A DNA stretch of 64,000 nucleotides from Rhizodiscina lignyota (lineage: Eukaryota; Ascomycota; Dothideomycetes; Aulographales; Rhizodiscinaceae): assembly GCA_010015805.1 (NCBI GenBank), contig ML978125.1:1364001-1428000 (forward strand). Direction: 5' to 3'. Below the pieces are notes generated by a model. That model was not told where the DNA came from, made no database searches, and was given only the letters and a program-made list of their open reading frames with translations. This document shows positions 21,627 through 31,725 of the stretch, piece after piece; within the stretch, counting starts at the first letter, position 1; each line of letters begins with the position of its first letter. Both the position numbers and the translations under genes were made by a program.

Positions 21627-24600
21627 CTACAGCCTATCACCCCGTCCCAAGCTCTGCAGCAGCTCCGCCGGCGGGACGCGCGACATATTGCCCCTGTCGA
21701 AAAAGGGCTGCGTCGGCGCGCGTGTGTACCCTTCTCTTCTCCTGCGCACGCGCTCGGCGACGATGCCGGCGACGACGAGCAGGAAGATGAGAACGAGTGA
21801 GATGGCGAGGCCAATGAGGACGACGAAGCCAACGGCAAGGTGGCCACCTGTTTGTTGAGGGACGTTAGCGTAGTAGTGCTCTATTTTCAGGCCCTCGCCC
21901 GCGAGGGCGAGGCTGGTGAGTGGAGAAATAGAAAGGGAATACCGACCACCCGACTTGAAGAAGTTTCCAGGGTTTTGGACGATGACCTGGGCGATGGTTC
22001 CGGGGCCGCCGCCCGCGACGTTGGACAGCAGGAAGGGGGTGAATTTGGAGCCGTCGAAGAGGGCTGCAGACGCGTTGCCGAAGTTTGGCACCACCAGCTG
22101 GCCGAGGACAAGGAGAGCTTGGTTGTTGTCAAAGTATGCGCTATCGCCGTGATCCTGCGTGAGCATGAAGATCTGGATCCCCTTGACGACGCTCCCTTCG
22201 CCAAGCTGCGGAACAGGCGTCCACTTCGAGCCGTCGAACTTCTCGATGTAGCTGCTGCCGTTCTTGGCAGTACCAGCGACCCAGTAGGACTTACCGTCGC
22301 TCGCGGCGGAGCACAGGGCCGTGACGGAGCCGGGGAGGCTGTCGGTCTCCGGAACGGCGGTGAAGTCATCGTTCTTAGCGTCATAGATGGTTAGCGGGTG
22401 AGAGGTGCCGTTCACGGTCAGATTGCCGCCAATGAGAAGCTGGTTGTTGTCGACCCAGGCCATGGTCTGCACTTCACCACCGATACCGCTGCCGGGATTA
22501 TTCCATTGCGCACGGGCAGAGTCCCAGATGCAGAGGGAGGGGCAGTTGAAGGAGCCACCGGAGGTGAAGCTGCCGCCGACGTAGACGTCTTGACTGTTAG
22601 GTTGAGGGGCAATGGCGTTAACAGATACAGATGCGCCTTGGAGTTCTGGTGGCTGCGTGGTAGAGAAATCTTCAGCGCCGAGATCGTAGAGGACAAGGCC
22701 GGTTACGTTGTCGCCATTGACATTGCCGGTGATTGTGCCGCCTGCGTAGAGGATACTGCCTGCAGCGCCGAGAGCGAGGAATGTCGAGTTTTGGTCGATG
22801 CCTGATGAGATGCCGGTGACGGATTGAGTCGAGCCATTGATGATCAACAGGTTGTTGATCTGACTGCCGTTTCCTGCGGTCGCCGTGAAATGGCCGCCGA
22901 TCGCTGTGATATTGAATCCGTTCTGATCGTACATCAAGCCCGTGGCAGCACCACTTCCGGTGTTCGTCGAATTGCCCGCAGCTCGCTTCACCAAGGTCAA
23001 GTCACGCTTCGTGATGGTCGAGTCATCGGCCTGCGTATCCTGGACGTTGATTGGCAACTGCTGAAGCGAGAGGCCATTGTTCTGCGTAAGCTCAACAGCA
23101 TCGTGGGCGGCACTCGCAGAGGACGAAACGCTTCCCGCATAGAGCGGCTGGAATCCAGGAACCTCGGTCATGGCGGAGAGAGCACCTTCAATGGCGATAG
23201 AGGATATGTTGAGGTTGTTGACCCAGTTCTCGCGAGCAGGATCCCACAACGCGATACCATCAGCCGCAAAGCTTGGGGCATTGCCCATGCGGAGAACTTG
23301 GTCGAAGAAACCGCTAATCGCAATGGTAGGCTCATTGTTAACCTGTAAGGGGACGATATTCGTAACACTGCCATTGACACCAGAGCCCAACGCACGCCAT
23401 GTCTTAGCAGAGGTATCGTAAACAGCTACGCCGTTCAAGCCGCCAACAGTGCCATCGCGAGTATTGTTGAAAGATCCGCCGACGTAAACGAGGCTGCCAT
23501 TCTGGTAGAGGAAGTTGACTTCGGCATTAAGTCCGCCTCCAGGAAGGCTCGCTGGATCACCAGTTCCGACACTGAAGATGTTGTCGAAATCGCTCGTCGA
23601 GAAGTTTCCACCAACATAGAGTGACTGGCCGTTAGTCGCCAGTGCATTGACCATGGCATTGCCGCTCAAGCCCGTGCCCGCAGTGTCGATAGCGGATTTG
23701 GAAAAGTCCGTGTCGATGGTCGCTTGATTTGGATTGAATTCGAACAGGCCGTTGAGTCCACCGCTTGACGTGATGAGTTCGAAACGGACGCGCTGGGCGA
23801 CGATCGTAAGCGGGCCAACCTGGCCAGAGCTAGGTGTCAATGTCACAGTTGGCTTGAACGTATCGCTCGTCATGTCGATATAACCAAGATAGATCTGGTC
23901 ATACTTGTCGAAGTTGTTCGTCTGGGAGATTTGAGTCGAGTACGGCTGAGCAGCTCCTTTTGTCATAGTGCCAGTGGGTGAGCCCATTTGGCCAGTGATG
24001 TTTACGCGGCCGCGATTGGTGCAGGTATTGTCCTGAATACAGCCGGGAGTGTAAATCTGGACCGAGTAGTTACCAGATTGACGGATGTTGGGCGTAAAGA
24101 CAACGGATGCGGAGTCGGATCTAATGTTCGATCCAAGCAGGGTAGTACTCAGGTATTCCGACGTGCTCTTTCCAGAAGGCGTGACGTCCCAAGGGCCAGT
24201 TACCGTAGCAGAAGCAGTTCCAGGGCTGACGCCATCACACTTCGGCTCGTTGAAATTATTTATGGCGTATGAGTAAATGTCGTCTTCGAAGAGCTCGATA
24301 CCAGCCAATCCACCGCCCTGCCCATACCAAGCAGAGATGTCGATGCGGAACTCGTTCATGCCAACTGCATTGACAAAGTGGAAATCCTGGAAGGTCTCGT
24401 TGTTCTGAGGAAGCGGGCATTGAGCGTCGCAAGTTTTGTTTTGGCCCTGAGGATCGATGTATGTGAATCGCATGATGCCATTAATGGGTAATGCAGTGAA
24501 GCGCCATGTCTTCGTTCCGCGTCCCTGCTCCTTCGTATTGTACAGTCGCAGCTTCGTGGGCACAAAGCCAAATTGGAAAGCGGCTTGCCAGAATCCGGGT

Positions 24601-25421
24601 ACATTATCTGCCAGTAGCCACGTATTACCAGATCCATCTTGATCTCCAGTCTTGCAGATGATGTTCTTCGGATCGGTGAAGCCAGGCTGACCGCTACTCG
24701 GACTGGCACTGATGTTGGCCGAAGTTACCGGAATGACCTGCATGTCTCTCTGCTTGGGGCTCGTCGCATTACCCAGTCCATCGAATTGTCCGCCAAAGAC
24801 AATGTTACCATTAGGTGCCTTCGTAATGGATGTGACAGGTCCATTGAAGCCGGCAAAAGGAAGATTCGTCCATTCAGTCGTCCACGCAATCGCATTCGAG
24901 GAATTCGCTCCAGTGAAGGATCCACCCACGTAGACCGTGCTAGAATTAGCGTCGCAGTACACGCTCGCGACCTGTCCCGAGAGGCCTGGCAAAGGCGTGA
25001 TGGCACCAGAATCCGGATTCCACAGCGCAATTCCCTGTGCCTCCACACCTCCCAAGCTCGTGAAATTACCACCCACCACCACTCCCGCCAACGTGCCGTT
25101 TTGCAGCACATACGGGCACAATCCATGTATATATCCATCCGCGGTGCTCAGCGTCGCGAACGCGCCATTAGGATACTGCTGCAGCAGCGACTGGCTGCCA
25201 TTGGTGTTGAAGGAGTTCTCGTTCTGGCCCACAAACTCAAAGAGCGAGATGGAATCGAAATCTCCGGCGAGGGCGACGCGGCCGAGCTGCGAGAGATCGA
25301 GGTTCGCGGACGGGGTGGGCGTGAAGGTGATGGCGGCGCTGCCAGGTACCAAGCACGATGACGCTGCGAGCAACAAAGCTGCGAGCTCGCCCGCCGAGCG
25401 ACCCAGCAGCGAGGAGCGCAT
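21627..25421 (-). CDS. rax2: Rax2-type cortical polarity marker, type I membrane glycoprotein (1231 aa)
   Basis: Exons 21947-25421 and 21627-21847. The 99-nt intron (21848-21946) is in frame and stop-free, but has a GCTAAC branch site 22 nt before a CAG acceptor, and its removal restores the family sequence (FFKSGG joined to GHLAVGFVVLIG). The start is set at the ATG at 25421, giving a signal peptide (GELAALLLAASSCLVPGSAA) followed by the family hallmark LDLSQLGRVALAGDFDSIS. The ectodomain has many kelch/beta-propeller-like repeats (VGGNFTSLGG, VYVGGSFTGANSS, VFGGQFDGLGN) and numerous N-glycosylation sites. One TM helix (VVLIGLAISLVLIFLLVVAGIV) precedes a short basic cytoplasmic tail. Yeast Rax2 marks bud sites; in hyphae it serves tip polarity. 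Confidence 0.9.
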   Translation of the reverse strand: MRSSLLGRSAGELAALLLAASSCLVPGSAAITFTPTPSANLDLSQLGRVALAGDFDSISLFEFVGQNENSFNTNGSQSLLQQYPNGAFATLSTADGYIHGLCPYVLQNGTLAGVVVGGNFTSLGGVEAQGIALWNPDSGAITPLPGLSGQVASVYCDANSSTVYVGGSFTGANSSNAIAWTTEWTNLPFAGFNGPVTSITKAPNGNIVFGGQFDGLGNATSPKQRDMQVIPVTSANISASPSSGQPGFTDPKNIICKTGDQDGSGNTWLLADNVPGFWQAAFQFGFVPTKLRLYNTKEQGRGTKTWRFTALPINGIMRFTYIDPQGQNKTCDAQCPLPQNNETFQDFHFVNAVGMNEFRIDISAWYGQGGGLAGIELFEDDIYSYAINNFNEPKCDGVSPGTASATVTGPWDVTPSGKSTSEYLSTTLLGSNIRSDSASVVFTPNIRQSGNYSVQIYTPGCIQDNTCTNRGRVNITGQMGSPTGTMTKGAAQPYSTQISQTNNFDKYDQIYLGYIDMTSDTFKPTVTLTPSSGQVGPLTIVAQRVRFELITSSGGLNGLFEFNPNQATIDTDFSKSAIDTAGTGLSGNAMVNALATNGQSLYVGGNFSTSDFDNIFSVGTGDPASLPGGGLNAEVNFLYQNGSLVYVGGSFNNTRDGTVGGLNGVAVYDTSAKTWRALGSGVNGSVTNIVPLQVNNEPTIAISGFFDQVLRMGNAPSFAADGIALWDPARENWVNNLNISSIAIEGALSAMTEVPGFQPLYAGSVSSSASAAHDAVELTQNNGLSLQQLPINVQDTQADDSTITKRDLTLVKRAAGNSTNTGSGAATGLMYDQNGFNITAIGGHFTATAGNGSQINNLLIINGSTQSVTGISSGIDQNSTFLALGAAGSILYAGGTITGNVNGDNVTGLVLYDLGAEDFSTTQPPELQGASVSVNAIAPQPNSQDVYVGGSFTSGGSFNCPSLCIWDSARAQWNNPGSGIGGEVQTMAWVDNNQLLIGGNLTVNGTSHPLTIYDAKNDDFTAVPETDSLPGSVTALCSAASDGKSYWVAGTAKNGSSYIEKFDGSKWTPVPQLGEGSVVKGIQIFMLTQDHGDSAYFDNNQALLVLGQLVVPNFGNASAALFDGSKFTPFLLSNVAGGGPGTIAQVIVQNPGNFFKSGGRYSLSISPLTSLALAGEGLKIEHYYANVPQQTGGHLAVGFVVLIGLAISLVLIFLLVVAGIVAERVRRRREGYTRAPTQPFFDRGNMSRVPPAELLQSLGRGDRL

Positions 25422-26437
25422 CCTCAAGGCCTGGCTGGGGCCGGTGTGCGGGCGGGCGCGAGAGCTGCAACGAGCGTGGTTGTGCGGGCGCGGTCGCTTT
25501 TTTGGCGTACCGGGGATTTTTAGAAGCGAGTGAATTGGGAGTTGGTGATTCCTGAGGCCAGGAAAAGTTGGTGTCGCAGCGGGTTGGAGGGCTGCATAAG
25601 GCGCGGCCGAGCAATGGGTCGAAGAACCTGACACACGGCGGCGATTCGTCAAGTCGTAGTCGAGATTCAGGAGCGTGCTGGGATGCGTGTTTCGCTGAGC
25701 GTGAGGGCGGAAAGCTCGTATACGTGAGCACGCCCACAATTAAAGGTTGTAAGAGAAAAAGAGAGTCGTAACGAGTGACTGTAGTGAGTAGGTGCCCAGG
25801 TCGAGGGCGTGTTGTGAAAGAGAAGTTGGAAGTTGAGTGATGCAGTCCAACTCAAGGTTAGGAGGCCCAGCGTGCGCTCGCGTTGTTCAGCGGCCGTGCA
25901 AATTGGCCTGAGCGCGACTCAAATTTAATTCCACAGCCCTTCCACGGCAACGCGGCCAATCAAGTGCCCCGATGCAGCGAAATTGCCCGAGCGCTAGTCT
26001 GCTCTGAGCGCGCCTTTCTCTAGACGCGATGAGGTCGTCAACAGCAGCAAGTCACTCGCGCAGCGCAGATAGATATCAACTCTCCTCACGTCGAATCGGC
26101 GCAATGACGCAAGGAATTGCTGGCGTGCAGCCTGCCCAGTAGAACTACAGTACATGCAAATCCCCGACTGTTTCAAGATGACTGCGTGTGCCAGCATCCC
26201 AGTTCCCACTTTCGTCGTCCGCCCTCCTGAGCGGTCGATGCATCGCCACCCCCATCGAATCAACCACGCCAAACCCACCCTTGTCGCAGAGCTTGAGCCT
26301 GTGAAACGTCATGCAAAGAAGACCCCGAACCCCAACCTCGTCTCTCATCGCCTTGCTGGAAGAACGTGCCTAGCAGTCTGAGGAAAAGAGTAGCGTACAC
26401 ATACACCCTGCATTGATCATTGCATCATCGCATGCGC
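25422..26437. other. Intergenic upstream of Rax2
   Basis: About 1 kb between two minus-strand genes; holds the Rax2 promoter. The open frame upstream of the chosen Rax2 start lacks family similarity and is taken as 5' UTR. Confidence 0.4.
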
Positions 26438-27583
26438 TCATATGTCGTTGTATCCCAGCAACTTCTTCTCCAGCTTCTTGTCCGCGATCGCCCACGTCCA
26501 AGCCCTCCCCGCCTCGCCAGTCCACAGGCCAGCTGGGTCGTCCGACTTCTCCATCATGCCGTCCTTCTCGAGCGACTTCATCTCGTGGCCGGTTGTGTAG
26601 CTCAAGAAATGCTCAAAGTCCCTGTCGTCGAGTGCCAGAGCGTTTCCTGAGATGCCGTGGCAGAGACATGGTTCCTTTGTGAGTAGTCCTCTCTCCACGA
26701 TACACTCCCTGCCTTTGCGAATTGCACGATCTATGCGATCCTTCAGCTTTGGGAAGTGTGGTTGGAGCGTCATGAGGGAGAGCACTACGCCTGGAGCGCC
26801 GTGGCACACCTGGACGAGCCTGTCTTTGCCTGGCGGTATTGCAGATGGCCAGTTGCCGCTATCGTACTGGTAGCTGAGCATGGCTGCCAGGTCTGCCTCA
26901 AGTTTCGGCGCCCACGTTGGGTCTGTGAGGATGATTTGTGTGATGATGCCAATACCCCCGTGAACGGAACCAACATATGCCTTGCCATGCCACTTCCACG
27001 GCCGTGGAGAGTCCATGATAGCCTCAATCACCTCGTCCGCCGTATCGTCGATGAGCTCCAAGATGTCCTCTCTGTCCGGGAAAGTTTGCCTGACCATTCG
27101 CAAAAGATAGAGGTAACCAGCGCGTCCGTAAAGCCATTCATCGCCTGCCTGCTCATCCGCAGTGACTGCAGCGTATCTGCACAGCTCGGCCGCCATATCG
27201 GGGTCTTTCGTAGAAGCAGCGTCGAGCGCCAGAATGCACATGATATCGTCGCTGACGCCGCACTTATCGAACGATGGGCCCGGATAGACCTTCATGTGCG
27301 CCTGTGCCTGCTTCAAGTACTCTGCGGACCAGTAACCTAGTGTTTGGCCCTCGATCTCAATCTCCGGGTAGAGAGGGTGAAGCACGAAGAGCAAGTACGC
27401 GACTGATATAGGGCCATAGTAGATTCCACCGCCGGGCAGCTGCGTCTTTGGCGGACTGTCATCAATTAATCTCTTCAAAGACGCGACGAGCTGTTTGTAC
27501 GGATCTCTTCTCTGTGGCTCCGCGTCGTTCTTGAAGTATCGTGGACGGGTTTGCTTCGCGGCCATTTCGGCCGCAGACGCCAT
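26438..27583 (-). CDS. LanC-like protein (LANCL family, 381 aa)
   Basis: Single exon from the ATG at 27583. It shows the alpha/alpha-barrel repeats of LanC-like proteins: GGGIYYGPISVAYLL, WLYGRAGYLYLL, YVGSVHGGIGI, QVCHGAPGVVLSL and PCLCHGISGNALAL. The zinc ligands expected in the family are present (Cys260 in VCHG, Cys308-His309 in CLCHG). Bacterial LanC cyclises lanthipeptides; eukaryotic LANCL proteins add glutathione to dehydroamino acids or bind it. There is no lanthipeptide precursor or dehydratase nearby, so the detoxifying eukaryotic role is the better inference. Confidence 0.85.
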   Translation of the reverse strand: MASAAEMAAKQTRPRYFKNDAEPQRRDPYKQLVASLKRLIDDSPPKTQLPGGGIYYGPISVAYLLFVLHPLYPEIEIEGQTLGYWSAEYLKQAQAHMKVYPGPSFDKCGVSDDIMCILALDAASTKDPDMAAELCRYAAVTADEQAGDEWLYGRAGYLYLLRMVRQTFPDREDILELIDDTADEVIEAIMDSPRPWKWHGKAYVGSVHGGIGIITQIILTDPTWAPKLEADLAAMLSYQYDSGNWPSAIPPGKDRLVQVCHGAPGVVLSLMTLQPHFPKLKDRIDRAIRKGRECIVERGLLTKEPCLCHGISGNALALDDRDFEHFLSYTTGHEMKSLEKDGMMEKSDDPAGLWTGEAGRAWTWAIADKKLEKKLLGYNDI

Positions 27584-28076
27584 GGCTGGGGATGAGAGAT
27601 CTAGCCTTGCGGGAGAGAAAAAGCTGGTGTGTTCCGAGTCAGGTAAGGTTTTGTTACTTTATCAAACGCCGTCGGCTTTGACAACACACTCGTTGGGCCT
27701 CTTGTTGCTCTCGTGACCGGTGAAACAAAAGAGCGCCGTGCTGCGTTGTATCGAGGCTGAGTGACGTATGCGCGCAGGGAATGCGATTTGATGCCCGAGA
27801 CAATGGGATTTTGGCCTTTCCGATTCGGGTGAATGGCCGATTGTGCAAATTGATAGCAGGATCCTTGATTGATAGACGCTTTCAGAGCAAAATAGATGAT
27901 GAGGAAATTGAGAGGTGCTTGATGCGAAATTGTGAGGTTGCAGAATAGTGGGGCCAGGAGCGGAAGTGCTGGATATGTACTTTTGGAACAAGCAATAACG
28001 CAATCATCACCGTCTATACCTTTTCATGTATAGTTTCCTGCGAATTGACTGCTTATAACGATATCTAGAAGACATG
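27584..28076. other. Intergenic
   Basis: About 490 bp between the LanC-like start and the Ogg1 stop, both minus strand. No gene seen. Confidence 0.5.
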
Positions 28077-29424
28077 CTAGAACGCTCCTAACGAGTTTCT
28101 TGTCGTCCTTCTCCTCTTCGTGGTTGATGACACTTCAAGCGCTTGGTGCTCATCTTCTACTAGTTCCCTCTTCACCTTCTTCTCCCTTACTTCCACTTTA
28201 CGCGCAACAGTAACCTCAGAAGCATCGTCGCCATCTGCATCTTCTTCTTTGATAACTTCACTTATCTCCGTCTTCGCAACCAGCCTCTCCGAGAACGTAC
28301 GCAGATTTGCTGTGAAGAGAACGGATTGTGCCCATCCAGCCTCCTCTCCCCAGAGGCCTCTGAACTTGTTTCCAATGGCGTCATAAGTAGCCTTGGTGAG
28401 GCTGCTATGCTTCCCTTTGCCGAACTTGTAGTCTCTCTGAGCAATTTGCCATACTGGATCATCTCGTCAGTTGTGATGTTCTGAAGGCTTCACGAGGGCT
28501 CACCATGAGTATCAACGGGGACTGCCTCGCCCCATCCCAGTCCCATCAAACATACGCAGTCCGCTACTTTTGGCCCGACTCCTTGCAGCGCAAGTAGTTC
28601 CTCGTGGGCGGTTCTGTACCCGTCACGACCGCCTTCCTCCATTTGTCCAGCTGGCCTTGCCTTGTCTCCAAACTTGGGGCTCTCTGGATTCCGCAGATTA
28701 TCCAGCCAGCCCGCTCCCTTGTCCTGTGCAATCATTACAGCAGTCTGATAGAGGTACTTCGCTCTGTAGCCAAAGCCAAGTTCTCTCAGATGCTGTTCTA
28801 CTCGAGGTCCAGTGAGCGCTTGCGGCGTTGGAAAGTCGTGGTAAGCTTGGGAGTCGATATGTCCTATTAGCGGGCCGTAGTGAATACATAGCTTCTCTAC
28901 CATCTGCGATATTCTGGCTATGTTGTTGTTGCTGGAGCATATGAAGCCGACAAGAGCCTCCCATGCATCCTGCTTCAGAATACGGATTCCTGTGAACTTT
29001 GGCGCCTTCTTTTTGAAATTCTGGTCTGCGGAAGCCCATTGCTCATACAATTGAGAGAGGTTTGGAGAGAGATTGAAGTAGTGCTTAATAAGATCGAGGG
29101 TATCATCGTCTTCTGGGGCTTGCTCTGACGCAGCGGTTGATCGAGGAGGGGAAGGCAGGTAAGACGAAGATTTAGGATAAGTTGCGCGATAGTGAAGATG
29201 CGAGGGATCTTGACGAAGACTGAGAATGCGGCCATGAAGTGCACACGACCATTCGTCCTCTCCTGACTTTCTCCATCTGCGAGGGAGATGTGAGCGGAGA
29301 TCAATTTAGCATGCGACACGGCTGCGTACCTGAAAGACTGTCCACAGCGAAGCGTGGTATTTATACAGAGCTCTGTTAGGCTCACCGGTAGCTTCTTCCA
29401 CTCCATTGTGCGAAGAACAGTCAT
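28077..29424 (-). CDS. OGG1: 8-oxoguanine DNA glycosylase/AP lyase Ogg1 (414 aa)
   Basis: Exons 29330-29424, 28504-29276, 28077-28453; introns of 53 and 50 nt; phases agree throughout. The N-terminal domain contains CGQSFRWRKSGEDEWSCALHG (8-oxoG recognition region, split by intron 1). The helix-hairpin-helix GPD motif is LLALQGVGPKVADCVCLMGL with Schiff-base Lys268, and the catalytic Asp287 lies in VPVDTH. The third exon resumes VWQIAQRDY and ends with a basic tail KRRRTTRN, a likely nuclear signal. It removes oxidised guanine in base-excision repair. The start could also be the in-frame ATG at 29406 (MEWKKLPVSL). It is divergent from U2AF65 with about 330 bp between starts. Confidence 0.92.
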
Positions 29425-29753
29425 TGAGAAGAGTGAATAATCGAAAAGACGCAATTCGCGACGGAGGTCGCGCCCTCGAGCGCGCCGCGCCTAGCAGACG
29501 CGTGCAGGGGTCCCGCGCCAAGGATTTTTGGCATGCGGAGCCGCCTCACAACTTTAACTGCAACACCAGCCTCAAGCACTTTCTCCCACTAACAACAACC
29601 TCTTCGCCCGCACTTTGCCAGCAGCACGCTGCGCAATTCCGTGTCGTCGAATTGTTTCACTACTTCCATTCCCTCTCACACTTTTTTTTCACTCCGAGCT
29701 CGCCTACACCTAAATAGACAGCACGCGCTTTCAGCGCAATTCACTTCAACACC
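29425..29753. promoter_or_regulatory. Divergent promoter, Ogg1 / U2AF65
   Basis: The 329 bp between the two start codons must hold both promoters and leaders. A T8 tract lies near 29683-29690. No TATA box is evident. Confidence 0.5.
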
Positions 29754-31725
29754 ATGAACGGAGACAGCTACAACGCGCGCGGTATGTTCTCACACCCTAT
29801 TGCAGTGTTCACTAATACCTCTTAAAGACTCTTAAAGCGGAAATGGAATCCATTCTTGCTGATTATGGCCCCGAACCAGTCCCCGCGGCGGAGCCTCCTC
29901 CTTCGTCTCGCGACCACTACGTAAGTTTTCACTCTGCCGCAAGAAGTTTATTTTTCACGCACCTAAGTCCTTGCCACAACAGTCTTCCCGCCGCGACCAT
30001 AACGAGCGTCGAGAGCGCGACAGCCATCGCGACAACAGAGATCGTGATCGTGGTGATCGAGGCGATCGTGGTGACCGTGGTGATCGAGGCAATCGTCGCC
30101 GCTCGAGATCTCCGCACGGTCGCTCGCGAGGTGACTATGAGGTTGACAGATACTCGTCGAGTCGTGACTACAGAGAGCGTGAACGCGAAGACCGCTATGC
30201 TGGCCGAGGAGACAGGCGTGAAGAAAGGGAGTGGGACAGGGACAGAGGTGGCAGAAGAGATGACGACCGCCCTCCAAGACGCGATCGTGACCTCTTCGAC
30301 GATCGTAGGGGAGGAGGCGGCCGTAGGGACCGTCAACAACATGGCGAAGGAATGGGTGGTAGAGGTGGTGGACAAAATAGGAACAAGAGCCGCTCTCCTC
30401 CTCCTAAGAAGAAGGAACCTACCCCAGATCTTACCGACGTGGTCCCCATCCTTGAGCGCAAGCGCCGTCTTACGCAGTGGGATATCAAGCCGCCTGGCTA
30501 CGAGAACGTCACTGCCGACCAAGCGAAGATGTCTGGCATGTTCCCTCTTCCTGGCGCCCCCCGCCAGCAGCCAATGGACCCGACCAGACTTCAACAGTTC
30601 ATGAACCAGCCTTCTGGTGCCGTCAGCTCTTCAGCCCTCAAGCCCTCGAACGCCAAACAGTCCAAACGTCTCTTCGTCTACAACATACCTGCTCATACTT
30701 CTGAGTCTGATCTTACCGACTTCTTCAATCTGCAGCTGAACGCTCTCAACGTCATCAGTGGAACCGATCCCTGCATCTCGTCCCAAATGAACAGGGATAA
30801 CACCTACGCACTCCTCGAGTTCAAGACCGCGGAGGACGCAACTCTGGCACTAGCACTTGACGGTATCTCGATGGAACACGCAGACACGTTCGAAAGTTCG
30901 AATGGCGGTCCATCTGGTCTCGCAATCCATAGACCAAAGGACTATATCGCTCCCGCTGTTTCAGATGACGTGGGATATATGGAGGGTGTCGTGTCAGATG
31001 TTGTCAAAGACACTGCGAACAAGGTCTGCATCACTCACATCCCGAAGGATCTTCAAGATGGCGAGGTCAAGTCACTACTTGAGGCCTTTGGCGAGCTGAA
31101 GGCTTTCGTCTTGGTGAAGGACACGTCGAGAGATTCTGAGAATGGTGAATCACTGGTGCGTATATATCATTTTGAATGTTTTGTTTCTTCACATGCGGAC
31201 AAACTAGCTGACCAGTTTGAACAGGGCATCGCATTCTGTGAGTGGGCCGATGCCGACAACACCGCAATCGCTATCGAGGGTCTGCAGGGCACCGCGCTCG
31301 GTGCCTCTTTCCTCGAGCTCAAGCTCGCCTGTGCCGGCGCCCAGCAAGCTTCCGGCCTCGAGATGGGCGTCAACGCCATGTCCATGCTTGCCTCGACTGC
31401 GCCCTCCGACGAGAACCAGGGCCGCGTGATCCAAATGCTGAACATGGTCACCCCTGACGAGCTCAGAGACAACGAGGACTACGAGGAGATCTACCTAGAC
31501 GTCAAGGAGGAGTGCGATAACTTCGGCAGGGTGGTAGAGATGAAGATTCCGCGTCCGGTTGGCGCGGCCATGGCGAGCCCCGGCGTCGGCAAGATCTTCG
31601 TCAAGTACGAGAAGCCGGAAGAGGCGAAGAAGGCGCTGCAGGCGCTTGCTGGAAGAAAGTTCCAGGACCGCACGGTCGTAGTCACTTTCTTTGGAGAAGA
31701 GTACTTTGATGTCAATGCCTGGTGA
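29754..31725 (+). CDS. Splicing factor U2AF large subunit (594 aa)
   Basis: Exons 29754-29781, 29838-29920, 29983-31155, 31225-31725. The fourth-exon intron (31156-31224, 69 nt, GTGCGT...GCTGAC...ACAG) is a stop-free multiple of three. Domains in order: a short leader, an Arg/Asp/Gly/Ser-rich RS-like region (RDRGDRGDRG repeats), and a U2AF-ligand motif with RKRRLTQWDIKPPGYE. Then RRM1 (KRLFVYNIPAHTSESDL), RRM2 (NKVCITHIPKDLQDGEV), and a C-terminal UHM (VIQMLNMVTPDEL through GKIFVKYEKPEEAKKA). U2AF65 binds polypyrimidine tracts and recruits U2 snRNP through SF1/SF3b contacts. Intron 3 falls inside RRM2, so its retention would insert 23 residues there. Confidence 0.93.

Noticed and set aside
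22398-23348. Long plus-strand ORFs antisense to Rax2
   Set aside because: Rax2 motifs are unmistakable on the other strand; these are shadow frames in GC-rich coding DNA.
26438-27583. Lanthipeptide biosynthesis cluster around the LanC-like gene
   Set aside because: Neighbours are Rax2 and Ogg1; no LanB/LanM-like enzyme or precursor is visible.
29929-30594. 221-codon minus-strand ORF antisense to U2AF65
   Set aside because: It mirrors the RS-like repeat region; no independent support.
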